Shown: positions 31,554-43,909 of the stretch, one piece after another
Layout of the letters: every line of letters begins with the position of its first letter
How positions within the stretch are numbered: the stretch's first letter is position 1
NCBI GenBank assembly: GCA_013350335.1
Contig: CM023534.1
Location: 24,695,302-24,759,301, forward strand
Direction of reading: 5' to 3'
From: Chimonanthus salicifolius
Lineage: Eukaryota > Streptophyta > Magnoliopsida > Laurales > Calycanthaceae
DNA: 64,000 bases
Notes under the pieces: model-generated
Seen by the model: only the letters and a program-made list of their open reading frames with translations
Databases searched by the model: none
What the model was told of the DNA's origin: nothing
Program-made: the position numbers and the translations under genes

Positions 31554-34500
31554 TGTAACGCCCCGACTTGAAAGTTGGCCCGAAACACTACTGATTTTTT
31601 TTTTCCCCTTAACAACCTCTAACTGGCCTGGATCAATAGAAAAGCGCAGAAATAAATGTTACACATGCTCCTTTCTTGTGGACTCAAACATATACCATAG
31701 GCTCCCATATACAAATACATATTTCACAAACAAAAATATTTCCATTTATTCAATCAGAGTTACGAACGAAAACGTATCAATTTACACATGCTTAGATTTA
31801 TAGTACCACAGACAGTACTAAAATCAACATAGCATCATTTGTATGAAAATAGATGTTATAAGCATATTTTCCATCATCAAAAAATACAATTGACTGCAAA
31901 GGTTCTCTCATCCTAAGTCAACCGTGAAGGTTCCTCTCCTCAGATGCCAACCCTGCAACATAAGGGATGTGAGCTCCAAGTCCAGTGAAGAGAACTTAAA
32001 ATAAACATTCATCAACATATACAGGTTAAATAATACAGTTTAATCATAACAACAATAATGATCTATTCTTACCCTTTTTAAAATCACAGTTATATATACT
32101 CATGAATGATCTATTTTACCATACTTACCAATTTACCATAAATGGTCTCATTTACCATTTATCTTACCTGAATTTATAATTGGTCTATTATACCAATTTA
32201 TCAAGTTACCATTATTGTCATTTCACTGCCATTCTGCTGTCATACCACTGCCATACCAATGTCACACTACTGTCATGCTGCTGACGTACCTTTATCATAC
32301 CACAGTCACATCACTGACATACCACTGCCATATCACTACCCAATAGTTTCGCATATTATTTTTCATACTTGAAATCATAACTGGTCTATTATACCAATTT
32401 ATCAAATCATCCGTGATCCTGCCATGCCACCGTAACACCTAGACACTACGCTGAGACCATTAGTATTAAATCCCAACACAATCAAAATACCATCTTGCAA
32501 GTACATTTCCGGCACGCCCAAGGCCGGTACTGACACACCCGAGGTCAGGAACTAATGACACACCTGGGATCGGTCCAATTAGAGCTCGATAGCTCACAGA
32601 TTCAACTCATTTAAGTTGGAAGGGCAAAATGGTAATTTACCATAAATATTATTATTTAGGTGATTTAATTATTGATTATTATTAAAATATGTTGTTTGAA
32701 ATAATTGGGTTGTCAAAGTTATGCATTGGTAGTGATCTTAAATGATGAATTCATAGGACCTTTTAGTCTATGCTTTTGATTTTTATAAATACTTATAAAT
32801 GTGACCGTGGAAGGTCCCTATTTATGAAAATAATTGTTTTAAATAATTATAGAAGCCATAAAATTTCAGAAAAATAACCAGTATTTAATCTGTGTTTTAA
32901 CCAATTAGTTTATTTAACGGATTTACAAAATAAGATTTAAAAATACTTAAACAAATACTGTATTTTTTCACCAGATTTCAACATTGTTTATGATTTTTAA
33001 GACCCGACAATTTAGACTGGATGGATTAATTTAATTAAACAATTTTTATATCTAATAAATGAAGATAAGATTTGAAAAATGAAAATATTATAAAAAAATC
33101 ATCCTTGCATGTGACACTTAAAGCCTCAAGCATGAGCTGTAGGCTTGCATGTATATGGTAATGCCATGTAGCTAGCCAACTGGTGGCCATGCAAGGCATT
33201 CGCTTTGTTTATAAAAGGGAGAGAAGTGAGGAAAGAGAGAGAAAAAAAAACACTAAAAACTAACTCCTCTCCAGTGTCCCTTTTTTTCTTCTTTTTCTTT
33301 TACTGCATTCATCACCCAGCCAAGTTTTGAGATACACGTGATAGTCTACGCTTTACAGTAAGGAGATTTATAATACAAGATCAGTAAATCAAATTTTGTA
33401 AACCTAGATCTAACGCAATGAGTGGTTTCATGGATTTTACATGATATGGAAAAGAGCGAATAGGCCAGAATACGAGACTTGACACTGCTTCGATGTGAGG
33501 GATGAAAATTTGTTCTAACTGTTAGAACGGAAGCATAAGACGGTGTCAAGAAGTCGAGGTCTACTAGTCTACAAACGAAGAATGAACCCACTTATATGCA
33601 TAGACTTGATATACATTGCTAAGATATTTTCTATTGTTACTAATGATGTTTATCATGCATGGTATTGTGATTGATAATGATATTGTCCGGTGTGAGAACT
33701 TGAGCATCATATTATGATGAGAGTCTGAAGTATGAAGTTGATACTATTCATAAGATGCTCCGATGTGAGAACTTAAACATCATATTGTGATGAGAGTCTG
33801 AAGTATGAAGTTGATACTATTCATAAGATGCTCCGATGTGAGAACTTGAGCATTTATGATATTGATACTACCTCCACGTACCCTTAACTACTGAACTATT
33901 ACCGGTCTTGGGCGTGTCGGTTTACGTCTACTGGACCAGGTGTGTCGTCAGTTGCTGACCTCGGGTGTGTTAGTACCGGCCTTGGGCGTGCTGGAGATGT
34001 ACTTATAAGATGGTATTTTGACCGTGTCGAGACTTAATACTAATGGTTTCAGCGTAGTGTTTAGGTGTTACGGTGGCATGGCAGTATCACAGATGATTTG
34101 ATAAATTGGTATAGTAGACCAGTTATGATTTCAAGTATGAAAAATGATATGCGAAACCATTGGGCAGTGATATGGCAGTGGTATGTTAGTGATATGACAG
34201 TGGTATGATAAAGGTACGTCAGCAGATGACAGTAGTGTGACATTGGTATGGCAGTGGTATGACAGTAGAATGACAGTGAGATGACAGTAATAGTAACTTG
34301 ATAAATTGGTATAATAGACCAATTATGAATTCAGGTAAGATAAATGATACATGAGACCATTTATGGTAAATAGGTAAGTATGGTAAAATAGACCATTCAT
34401 GAGTATATATAATTGTGATTTTAAAAAGGGTAAGAATAGACCATTATTTTTGTTATGATTAAATTGCATTGTTTAACCTGTATATGTTGATGAATGTTTA

Positions 34501-35058
34501 TTTTAAGATCTCTTCACTGGGCTTGGAGCTCAAATCCCTTACATTGCAGGGTTGGCATCTGAGGAGGAGGAACCTCCACCGCTGACTTAGGATGAGAGAA
34601 CCTTTGTACTCAATTGTATTTCCCGATGATGGAAAATATGTTTATTACATCTATTTTCATGCAAATGATGTTATATTGATTTTAGTACCGTCAGTGGTAC
34701 TATAAATCTAAGCATGTGTAAATTGCTATGTTTTCATTTGTAACTCTGATTGAATAAATAGAAATATTTTTGTTTGTGAAATATGGATTTGTATATGGGA
34801 ACCTATGGTATCTGTTTGAATCCACATGAAAGAAGCATGCGTGACATTTATTTCTGGGCTTATCTATTGATCCAGCCCAGTTAGAAGTTGTTAAGAAAAA
34901 AAAATCAGTAGCTTTTTGGGCCCACTTCCAGGTCCGGGCATTACAGCTTGGTATATTTCTAAAAAACTCAATCCGTAATATTCACGATTAACGGATCAAA
35001 ACATAATTAATTAATACAAATAACACAATTAGTCTCAATCTTGGGTCAGGGTATTACA
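31554..35058 (-). mobile_element. Palindromic family A LTR insertion (copy A2, 3505 bp)
   Basis: A perfect 5-bp duplication, ATATT (31549-31553 and 35059-35063), flanks it, inside the hAT transposase. It has three parts. 31554-32568 is the last ~1 kb of the LTR, reverse-complemented (starts TGTAACGCCCCGAC). 32569-34946 is an LTR from about base 105 to its end on the plus strand (ends GGTCCGGGCATTACA). 34947-35058 is the first ~110 bp, reverse-complemented (ends GGGTCAGGGTATTACA). The first and second parts therefore make inverted arms of about 1 kb (31554-32568 and 33936-34946). A short-period CAGTGGTATGA repeat occurs in both arms (about 32220-32340 and 34170-34290). Confidence 0.9.
33210..33217 (+). 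promoter_or_regulatory. TATA box in family A copy A2
   Basis: TATAAAAG in TTGTTTATAAAAGGGAG, in the central plus-strand part. It corresponds to the TATA box of copy A1. Confidence 0.5.
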
Positions 35059-35290
35059 ATATTAGAGTCATTTGTTCTTGGTGGCTTGCATCCGGAGTAC
35101 AATCAAGTATAACTGAATAATATTTTGCCTCTTTAATTTTTTAAAAAATTGTACTTTTAATTTCAACTGCTAAAATATGTATTACTTCATTTTGTATATC
35201 ATGTCCAAGATAATGATTATGAATTTCACCATTTTTAATAAGACAAAGATGTTCTTGCATTATTGGATCAAATTCACCAAAGATCTGAGA

Positions 35291-37015
35291 TTCCCTTTAT
35301 TATTCAATCAATTCACCAAAGATTTTTAAATTAAAAGTCACAGCTTGATCTGCAAGGAGGAAATATATTGTTAAGAGACTTGTTTAAGAGCATTTCTAGA
35401 GTCTCTTTCAATGTAAATAGTAACAATTCAACCCAAAAAATCCTTGTTAGCATTCATAGGAGAAAAAATATTAACACAATCCTCTCCCGTACAAGTCTAA
35501 GTCGCTCACATGACAAAATGTCCATTTAAAAGCATTTCTAGAGCCTCCTGCAATTTATACATATAATAACTAAAAAAAACTTGTTGTATTCGAGACCAGA
35601 AACTTCAACTACCAAGAGGATCTACATCTCAGCCAAAAAGAGCCCAAATAACCAATGGGGCCTTAAAATTACTTGAGCCATTTGACTCTTAAATGAAACC
35701 AACTTCATCGGGTCATGTATTACCAAAGGAGCAACAAGTAAAGACTAAGGGAAAAAAGAACCCACATTGTGATAGCTTCCAACTTTCATAATGAACACAT
35801 CGTATTGATCCATCCCTGATTCATATACAGAAACATGATTCCTGGAAAGTAATTAACACTCCATGTCAATAATGACCTAAGCTCTTTGAGCCACCATCAC
35901 TAACCAACAACAGAAACAATGAGAGAAAGCTCTAAGATCTCTCCATTCGCATAACTATAAACTGCCAAATAAGCAAGAAGCCATAATATTGCTTCCTCAA
36001 CACCAAGAAACACAAAAGCCTCACATGGCATATCCATATGATACAACAAACCAAAAACAGTTCCAATTCTGCTCACATGACTACAATGTAAAAAAATATG
36101 ATTCACTTATTACATCAAACATCATAAACCAGTTAGGAAACATCTACATTTAATTTTTCTTCTGTATAATGCAACACTCACTGCTAGATGAAAGCAAAGG
36201 TTCTCAAGATGGTTTGAAGTGCTCTTGTGATTCTGTACAAAAGTTCAAGCCCTCTCAAAAATGAACTTCCATATAGGCCACATATATCATATATGACTCA
36301 AGTGCACTGGAATCAATTAATAAAGGACCTCTTTGGTAGATCATTCAGTGATAGAACAAAAATGGTTTCCACTCATGTGGTCATAATGAAAACAATACCG
36401 TTTTTTCAATAAATCTCAAGATGGAACCAAAACAAAAATCAAAGTCATTCTTGAATTGCCATGTAGGCAATTTTCTGTCTACCAAACAACTCTTTATCAT
36501 TCTAAATACCAAACACGTTATAAGTCTCCTCCTCCTTCTTTTTCAACATTCACAAATAAGAGAGATAATCTTATACTAGTTACTCCTCTTCTCCTCCTCT
36601 TATGACGGGAATTGGTATGATCATTTCTTTCATGTAAATGGGTGATAATTTTAGTCCATTTTGGCCAAAATTTTGCTTCACTTCAAAAATTCGGTCCAAC
36701 CTTTTTACTTCTATTAAAAATTATATATTGATAGATTTTTCCCATTGAAGGAAAAAAAATCCTTACTGTCAGACATTTTTTTCCATCCAAAAACTAACAC
36801 ATGGCTTAATTTTATTAAAGAAAACAACAGAAAGATCACCCAACCAAACCTTGTAAAAAACAAAGTTCACTTATAAACTAATTTTGTTGGACCCACTATG
36901 TATCCAATTATAAACCGACTATTTAATACATTGCAATTAGGATTGCAGCTGATTGAAAGAGTCTTAATGCAACGCTCACAATGCTAGCTTTTTGGGATTA
37001 GGCACGGCTGATAGT
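35291..37015 (-). other. Upstream part of the hAT element, with a weak zf-RVT-like scrap
   Basis: AATTCACCAAAGAT is duplicated near 35271 and 35310. On the minus strand near 36050-36106 the peptide NHIFLHCSHVSRIGTVFGLL resembles the zinc-binding tail of LINE reverse transcriptases (NHIFLHC). The flanking frame is full of stops. It may be a LINE scrap inserted in the hAT, or coincidence. Nothing else is recognisable. Confidence 0.3.
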
Positions 37016-37020
37016 TTCCT

Positions 37021-39883
37021 TGTCACGCCCTGATCCGAAGGGTGGGCCTGGAATGTGACTGATTTTTTTTTTTTTTTGGAAGATAAACTAAGCTAACACA
37101 ACACTCAAGCATTATATCTGGGCCGGATCAACAGTTGGGCCCAAAGGTCACACATGATCCCAACATGTGAACTTAAACATATACCATAAGTCTGGTGCCA
37201 ACAAAAGCACAACGACAACACATAACATGATCACGTAAATCCAATCATTGAATTATCATTCAAACATCAACATCAGAGTAACTACAGAAACGTAGTAGTC
37301 CTAGTACAACACATTAACACAAACCAAGTACCACACTCGGTACTTTACAAAAGAAAATGGTTCCATGAACCAAAAGTATAAATACAAAGGTACTGCTCTT
37401 AGTGGGAATCCCAAAGCAACGCCGCAGCTTATCCACTCTAAGCTTCGAACGGAGAGTTCTCCTCCTCGGGTTCATCTCCTGAAAGGTGAGTGGGGTGAGC
37501 TAACTAGCCCAGTGAAGGAAATATAACAGTGCAGTTTTAAGTAAACAACAGGTTAGTACATAATCAACAGTTGCAATATAATATCTCATGCTTGATAATA
37601 AAAATTCACAATATCAAGTAAAGTCTCATCATCGTTTTTCTATCATCTCATCATTTTTCCATTACTGCTGTTATCCAACGTAGCCCCTAGATACCATACT
37701 GGCAGCATTAGTATTAAGTCCCGACACGGTCAAAATACATCCTTCCAAGTACATCTCTGGCTCTACCATAGCCGGTACTGACACCCTCAGGTCAGCAACT
37801 GACACCCATAGTTCACCCATGGTCCAGTAGACGTAACCGACACACTCAGCTCGGCGATGATTTAGTAGTAAAAGGTACGTGGAAACAGTATTACACATTT
37901 TGTCTGATCATAGTATTTACCAGCATCATAAACACTCTTACCATAGTGCGTCACATTTAGGCACATGAGTGGGTTCATCAAATCTGAAACCACTCATTGC
38001 TCAATATCCATATCAAATAACCAAACCTGTTTACATTTTAACTACAAAGTTAAGTTCCCTCACCGTATATATGTGGTTTCGCGGTCTCTGTTCAAACAAC
38101 ATACAAGTGCACAATCAATATACATAGCAAATACATACACACGAGTAGTATTTTGAAATCTCACGTTTTCCTAAAAATATCCAAGGTACATGGAATTGAG
38201 TCTCCTACTGGGTTTCTATCCTTTTTAAATTATAATCATCCACAAGATAATAATATAATAAAAAGGGGCTCATTCCAAAACTCATATTGTCTTCTGGGCA
38301 TTGACCAGATTGACTTATTGAGTTAGGTCTAGATCCTCGGGTCACTTCTCGGTTGTCTTCTGGATAGGACCAGATCTGACATTTTGAGTTAGGCCTCGAG
38401 GTCACTTAGTGCCCGACAAATATAGCGTCGGCCTGGAAGTGAGATCACTCAGTGCCCGACCAATAGGGTCGGCTTGGAAGTGAATTCAATAGTATTTACA
38501 CTATAGTAATAAGAGAAGAGGGTTAGTACAATTTTAATCAACAAAAAGGGGTACTAACATCACATCACATAATCCAACAAATTTTTTTTTTTCTGCTTCT
38601 TCCTCCTTCCTTCATTGTCTGCAACAGCAGACAGTGAACGGCTGGGATGCATGAAAAACAAATCAGGAAACAGTGGGTTTCCCGGATTCGGTTTTCACAT
38701 CTGGCCGGTCCGATGGATTCCTCTGGGAGTCCTCTTTCCATAGGGATTGGAGCTTTGAAATTCACTGGGCCATCTGATTTTATCATTGGAACCTCACTGG
38801 TACAAGGAACCTATGATTTTTCCTTAATCTTTGAAATGGTTTTTCTTACTCAAAACTAAACCAAAATCAGTTTTTCTTGATTCTAAGCCACCTAGAATTT
38901 GAAAAGGAATACAGTGGTTACCTTTACTGGAAATCCTGGGTTGAAAATCCAAACTTTGAAAAATTTTCCCTAAAAGCTTACGGGTGAAAAACTGGGAAGC
39001 AGAGAGAGGGAATGGGGCTAGTTTTCAGGCAGCAGAGACTGAGGGGAAGAGAAGAGATGCAGTGGGAGTTTGAATCTGAAGGGAAGGTCCTCATTTTATA
39101 GGAAATCAGCGGTCAAAGCTGGTCGGATGGCCACTGCATGCGGCTGCATGCAGTGGCGGGTGACGCCTAAAACAGTAAACACTGTTTCTGTTGCAATTCA
39201 GCCCCTCAAATCTTCCATTTTTGCAAAAAAGTTCCCGGTTTTAATAAAAATCTGATTTTTAACTAAAACATGTTTTTAGAAGCTCGAAAATTTTGATCCA
39301 ACCTTACAGATAGGTTGGGTTTTAAAAACTTTAGCTACCATAAAAATTTTGAGATTTAAAACTCCCTAAAAATCATTTATTTAAATAAAAACCATAATTT
39401 AATACTATTTACTTAATTAAACAAATGTTAAATAAAACAATTTAGAAACATCATTTTGGGGTGTCAAAGAATAACTAGACCATTCTTAAAATGGTCTAAT
39501 ACAAAATACTAGTTTCGAATTTTATCTCATTTCCAAAATCATTTAAAATAATTATTACTCCCTTTCGGGGTTTTGACGGGCGGATTTAAAATACTATTTT
39601 CTGAAAATAAAATTATTTTAAAATCAGAAATACAATTCCTTAATTAAGGACAACATTATTATTTAATAATAATCACATAATAACATAATTTATAAAAATA
39701 ATAACACGAAGCGGTAAATTACCAAAATGCCCCTCCAACTGGGCGAGCTGGATCACTGAGTTTTCGAGCTCAGATTGGGCCACACCTGGGCTTTCCTCAA
39801 AGCCCTAACCGTAATCTTCGAGATTAACTTGTTAAACAAAATTATTAAACTAAAACACGCCTAATCTGGGGCAGGGTATTACA
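37021..39883 (-). mobile_element. Solo LTR, family A copy A3 (2863 bp)
   Basis: A perfect 5-bp duplication, TTCCT, lies at 37016-37020 and 39884-39888. In reverse complement it begins TGTAATACCCTGCCCCAG and ends CGGATCAGGGCGTGACA. It shares family A landmarks such as GAGCTCGAAAACTCAG near 39760, the GTCTACTGGACCA block near 37820 and the A/T tract near the end. Recombination between two LTRs usually leaves exactly this structure. The small frames inside (38565-38859) have no support. Confidence 0.92.
39094..39100 (-). promoter_or_regulatory. TATA box in family A copy A3
   Basis: TATAAAA on the minus strand in CCTATAAAATGAGG, placed as in copies A1 and A2. A perfect hairpin lies just beside it: GCCACTGCATGC at 39130-39141, a 4-base loop, and GCATGCAGTGGC at 39146-39157. 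Confidence 0.5.
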
Positions 39884-39888
39884 TTCCT

Positions 39889-40791
39889 AATCCAAAAGGG
39901 TACAGAGAGAGAAATAGACTCAAATAAGGAACGTCCAACAAAAAGTGTCTTATTTCTCTTCAAAATCCACCTATATATCCACTGAACCCTAACAGTCCAA
40001 GAATCTCAGTGACAAATGCAAAACCCAACTGAAACTTCATCATAAATTTAACAAACAGAGTATCTTAAATGGTAGGAAAAGTGAAAGTAGGAGATTCTCC
40101 ATCAACAGAGAACCCCTAATTTAACTCACCTTGATCCAAATAACACCTATATTTTTCCAATTTTTTAATTCTGCCGGTGTAGAAAGACTAGAAGTGTGAA
40201 ACAAATCTGAAGAATGAAAAAAGGGAAAAGGTAGGCATTTTAAAGAAAAACGTGTTTCCCATTGCTGGACAGGTTGAGGGCTTAATTAAATACGACATGG
40301 TGGTGAACAGGCTTGGGCAATAACCTCAACAACAAAGGAAAAAAAATCATTTATAGAGAAAAATAACAAGCCAAAAATTATTAAAGAGCATAGGGAAAAA
40401 ATCCAAAGAAATTAAAGTTTAGAAGTGGAACACCAACAAAGAAGAAAATCAAAACCTATTACAATGTAGAAAGTACCTAAGATTAAGAGGGAGCAAGCCG
40501 AACGAGAGCGAGAGAAGCGCAGTGAGAGAGCGGCGAGAGAAGAAGAGCAGAAGAGAGGCGACAGAGGAAAGAGAGAACGGCTAGAGAAGTAGAGAGGAGA
40601 GAAAATAGGGTTTCTTCCGTTAGGGGACTTAAAAAGAGAGAGAATAGCTTCCGTTAGAGAATAGCTTTCGGTAATTATTAAAGACGGAAATTTGGGCCTT
40701 AAGTTTTAACGGTAACTTAAGAAAATCGGGCATTTTTAACACGTGGGCCTTAAGCGGCAGCTTATCTCGCCTTTCACAAGAGCCGGCCCTC
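39889..40791. other. Right terminal part of the hAT element
   Basis: Non-coding. A purine-rich block at 40490-40620, then the terminal repeat. It is probably the transposase promoter and leader on the minus strand. Confidence 0.4.
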
Positions 40792-40799
40792 GCCCTGCT

Positions 40800-41753
40800 T
40801 CTTCCTTCCATCTCGTCGGTCGTCCACTCTATAGATACGAAGCTCAGACCCGCAAGCCCATCAGAATCTGACTCTTGGCTTGCTGCCTGATTGTGTTTCG
40901 AGATTTTCACAGCTATTAGTGTGATGATTGCATCCATATCTCATTCTAGTTCGCAGACCCAACAACGCAATAGACTTTCCAGTGGTGAATACAGTTTTTG
41001 TAAGGAGACGTGCTGGAAGGCACAATATCCTCTGTTATTGAAAAGACTAAACTACGCCTTATATACAAAAACACATGCCCGATTAGTCAAGTAAAATTTC
41101 ATGTGGGTGAGATGTCTAGACACTTTGTTCATAAAAAAACATAATTAGGGAGAGGCCTATCAAATGGAATGGTGGCAGATTTATTGAAAAGTTTTTCCAT
41201 TGAATATGTAGTCCAATAAAATTCATCTTAATTAAATCACTTAAGTCATATTGTTTAATTTCTTCAATATTTGATCACTGTAAATTATTTCAATCTTCGA
41301 GTTTTATGGCATTAAAAAAATATGATTTTATTAATCGAAACAAATTTTTTTTTTTTACTGAAGCCAATTTTCAAAGATCTTTCAAATGAAACTCTCACCA
41401 ATCCATATGTAGGCTATGGACCTTAGCATATACACCAATGTACTAATGATTATCCTTATACGTCAAACAATTTTTATGCTCGAACATTTCATACAATAAC
41501 GGGCATATAAGAACTGGTTTTAAACTTAAACCCAAATTTGACTCAATGATCAAATAGACTCTACTTTCAAGGTTAAGTAAATCTTAGACTAAACTCTCAA
41601 CCTATTTTTATAATATTAACTGATATTAATTGAATTATTCAACTGTCAATACAATATTAGAAGCCAATATGTATAAAAACTAAAATATGACTTATGGTAC
41701 ATATGATGTATAAATCCAAATATCAACCCATGTACTTAAAATATCAACTATAT
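40800..41753. other. Flank right of the hAT element, no supported gene
   Basis: A 67-codon frame at 40891-41094 shows no recognisable domain. The rest is AT-rich. GTGAGAGTTTCATTTG on the minus strand near 41380 may belong to the SINE-like family. Confidence 0.35.
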
Positions 41754-41762
41754 TTTACAAAT

Positions 41763-42272
41763 GGGAGCACTTACACACACCCGGAAATTCTGCCTCTACA
41801 CACCCTAAGGATACCTTTATTTGTAAAATACTATGTTTTAAATATTTAGGAGTGTCAAAAGACCTTGAAGTCTTAAAGTATTTTTATCAGGTTATCGTAA
41901 TTAGTCCGGATATTTAATTTGAGAAATTTTAAAAATACACAGTGCTTAAAAAATAACTATAAAGTTTTAAAATAAATTTTATTATTTAAATCATTCGAAT
42001 GATTAGTTCATTTGAATGAATGAGGCCCATTCATTCGAATGAATGAGCCTCATTCATTTGAATGAATGGGCTGAGCAGTATTCCGTGTTACTGCTCAGCC
42101 TATTCATTCGAATGAATTGAAATTACACTTGGGCATTCATTCGAATGAATGGCAAAATGAACTGAGCATTCATTCGAATGAATAGAAATGCGGGGGTAAA
42201 ATCGTAATTTCACCTGAAAATCCGATTTCAAGTGTGTAGAGGCAGGAAATCTGAGTGTGTGTAAGTGCTCCC
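41763..42272. mobile_element. Short MULE derivative with palindrome TIRs (510 bp)
   Basis: GGGAGCACTTACACACACCC begins it and GTGTGTAAGTGCTCCC ends it. TTTACAAAT (41754-41762) and TTTACCAAT (42273-42281) make a 9-bp duplication with one change, as expected for MULEs. After the first ~45 bp of the left TIR the sequence jumps to the loop of the 257-bp foldback (AGGATACCTTTATTTG). It then follows that arm to CACAGTGCTTAAAAAATAAC and enters the right palindrome array. It is a deletion product of an element like 6990-8757. Confidence 0.93.
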
Positions 42273-42639
42273 TTTACCAATTATTTATAAAAAAAAAAAA
42301 GTGTTCTTTAGATTTGACTAATTTTTAAATCTGTAGCAACATAAATTAGAGTGAGGGTAGGGAAAGGTTCATGAGGATAGGTAGGTGATGGCCTAAGCAT
42401 AGGTTTTGGAGCTTTGCTTTGTTTTTGCCTTAGGCAGATATGTGGTTTGAAATGGTGAACGTGGATGTATAGATGAGTAGGGTACAAGAGGCCAAAATAA
42501 GTCTCATGTGGTGGAACATAAACTAAGACAGCCTAACCAATTTAGAAATGTCATGCTAGGACAAATTTTATGCAGTAGTCATTTTTTTTTTTTTCATTAA
42601 AGTTCAAATGTATTCAATCGTTGCACCTAATTAGTTTTT

Positions 42640-42745
42640 TTTTTTACCTAAAAATCTCTCAATCCACACATGATAAGTAAATCTGTAGGGAGTGGCCCTT
42701 AGTTAGAGTCACTAAAGATTGAACCATATTTTAAAACCTGGCCAT
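42640..42745 (-). repeat. SINE-like dispersed repeat, copy 3
   Basis: On the minus strand TGGTTCAATCTTTAG (B-box-like) is followed by AAGGGCCACTCCCTACAG and GTGTGGATTGAGAGATTTTT. The last two blocks match 16262-16410 and 3640-3765. Confidence 0.4.
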
Positions 42746-43843
42746 GGAGCGACTCGTCTTGAAGGAAGGGTGAGTTAAATAAGCTTCAACCGGGTTGACT
42801 CATAGTCAAACACATGCTATTAATATAATATTATAAATAATATTAAATTATTAACTAAAGTTATATTTCATAAAAATATTTTTTTCTTCTCACAAACCCA
42901 ATTGTAAATACTAAAAATTAATCATCCAAAAATCATATTTTCAAAAGAACCAAAACCTTTATCTTCATTTTCTTCATTTAAAGAAACCAAGGATTTTTAA
43001 GGGTCACGGGTTTATTAGAAAAATCGGGTTGACCAGCACGTCGCAGAGAGTTTTTAAAGATTTTTAATCCAAAATAGTCTTAAAATGACCCGACCAGTGT
43101 TTCAAACAAGTCATGGTTCACCCACGGTCAACCCACAGGTCGATTCGGGTTTGATAACATTGGATTGAACCCAAGACCTCAATTCTGAAGTCTTATATAG
43201 AGTTTTTATTTGACTATTCTCACTCATCAAATTACATTTACTATTGGAATTCGGATAAGTTGGATTGAATTTTAAGTAAATTAAAGTTAAAATTTATATT
43301 ACAATAATTTAAGTTTAAATTACATAGATTTTGAAAAATAAATAATAATCTATAAGGGCTCATTTAGGCCCTCAGAGCTTTGGAACTACTTAATTTTATG
43401 TCAATTACTATTATAATTTCTAATGTTAAGCTGCAGTTGTTTATTGTTTATTGTATACAATGTTCTGATAAATTTTAGCAACTAAGTAGCAACATTTTCT
43501 CATCATATAAACTATAGTTTAAGCCACTAACTCCAACATTATTTTACATAAATTAAATTCTAAATTATGATTTCATTCCTAATCAACTCATTATATAAAA
43601 GTCCATTAAAACGAATTTCAAAGTAAAACAACGAGAGAATTCTTCAATTCTAAACAACAAAAGAAATTTCAAAATAAAGGCAATAGGGTTTTGCTACGAG
43701 GAGAGGAGAAAGAGACATGGTTGAGGTTGGAAATGGTGAGTGATGAGAAAAACTATAGAGAATGATAATTAAATCGAAGAAGAATTTTTAAGATTTAATG
43801 ATATATAGATATTAAGATTTTTAAATAAATATAATATACTATG

Positions 43844-43845
<2 letters not shown>

Positions 43846-43905
<60 letters not shown>
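43846..43905. repeat. (TA)n microsatellite
   Basis: About 30 uninterrupted TA units. Confidence 0.95.

Positions 43906-43909
<4 letters not shown>

Larger units (their letters stand above)
30250..35290 (-). pseudogene. hAT transposase (DUF4371 plus C-terminal dimerisation domain), broken
   Basis: Read leftwards from about 35290. The DUF4371-type region has EFDPIMQEHL, HNHYLGHDIQNEVIHI and YYSVILDCTPDASHQEQM up to the insertion at 35063. It resumes at 31553 with the LRCMNV and [10 protein letters not shown] region. Then come GYDNRSNMKGKKQGVQKRLL, TFYTPCGSHSLNLVLCDMAN and CPKAISFFGVVQRIYSL. Downstream are [16 protein letters not shown] and IDQLKGLISF. The dimerisation motif VERSFSKLKLIKSYVRSTIS lies near 30259-30320. 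Defects are the 3.5-kb insert, TTT-TAA after KSTIF, a TAG where relatives have Trp (MTI then YDILF, near 30945) and frameshifts near 30840 and in the AT-rich 30440-30600. The family mobilises hAT DNA. Confidence 0.87.
30020..40791 (-). mobile_element. hAT element (DUF4371/ZMYM1-like) with nested LTR insertions
   Basis: The ends are short inverted repeats: CAGGGCTGGCC at the left and, in reverse complement, GAGGGCCGGCT at the right. They are flanked by a perfect 8-bp duplication, GCCCTGCT (30012-30019 and 40792-40799). Removing the two LTR insertions and their duplications leaves about 4.4 kb, a normal autonomous hAT size. The transposase reads leftwards. The last 300 bp at the right are purine-rich (GAGAGAGCGGCGAGAGAAG type, about 40490-40620), probably the 5' leader on the minus strand. 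Confidence 0.87.

Noticed and set aside
43846..43905. (TA)n tracts here and at 29121-29149 as functional elements
   Set aside because: Ordinary microsatellites in AT-rich DNA.
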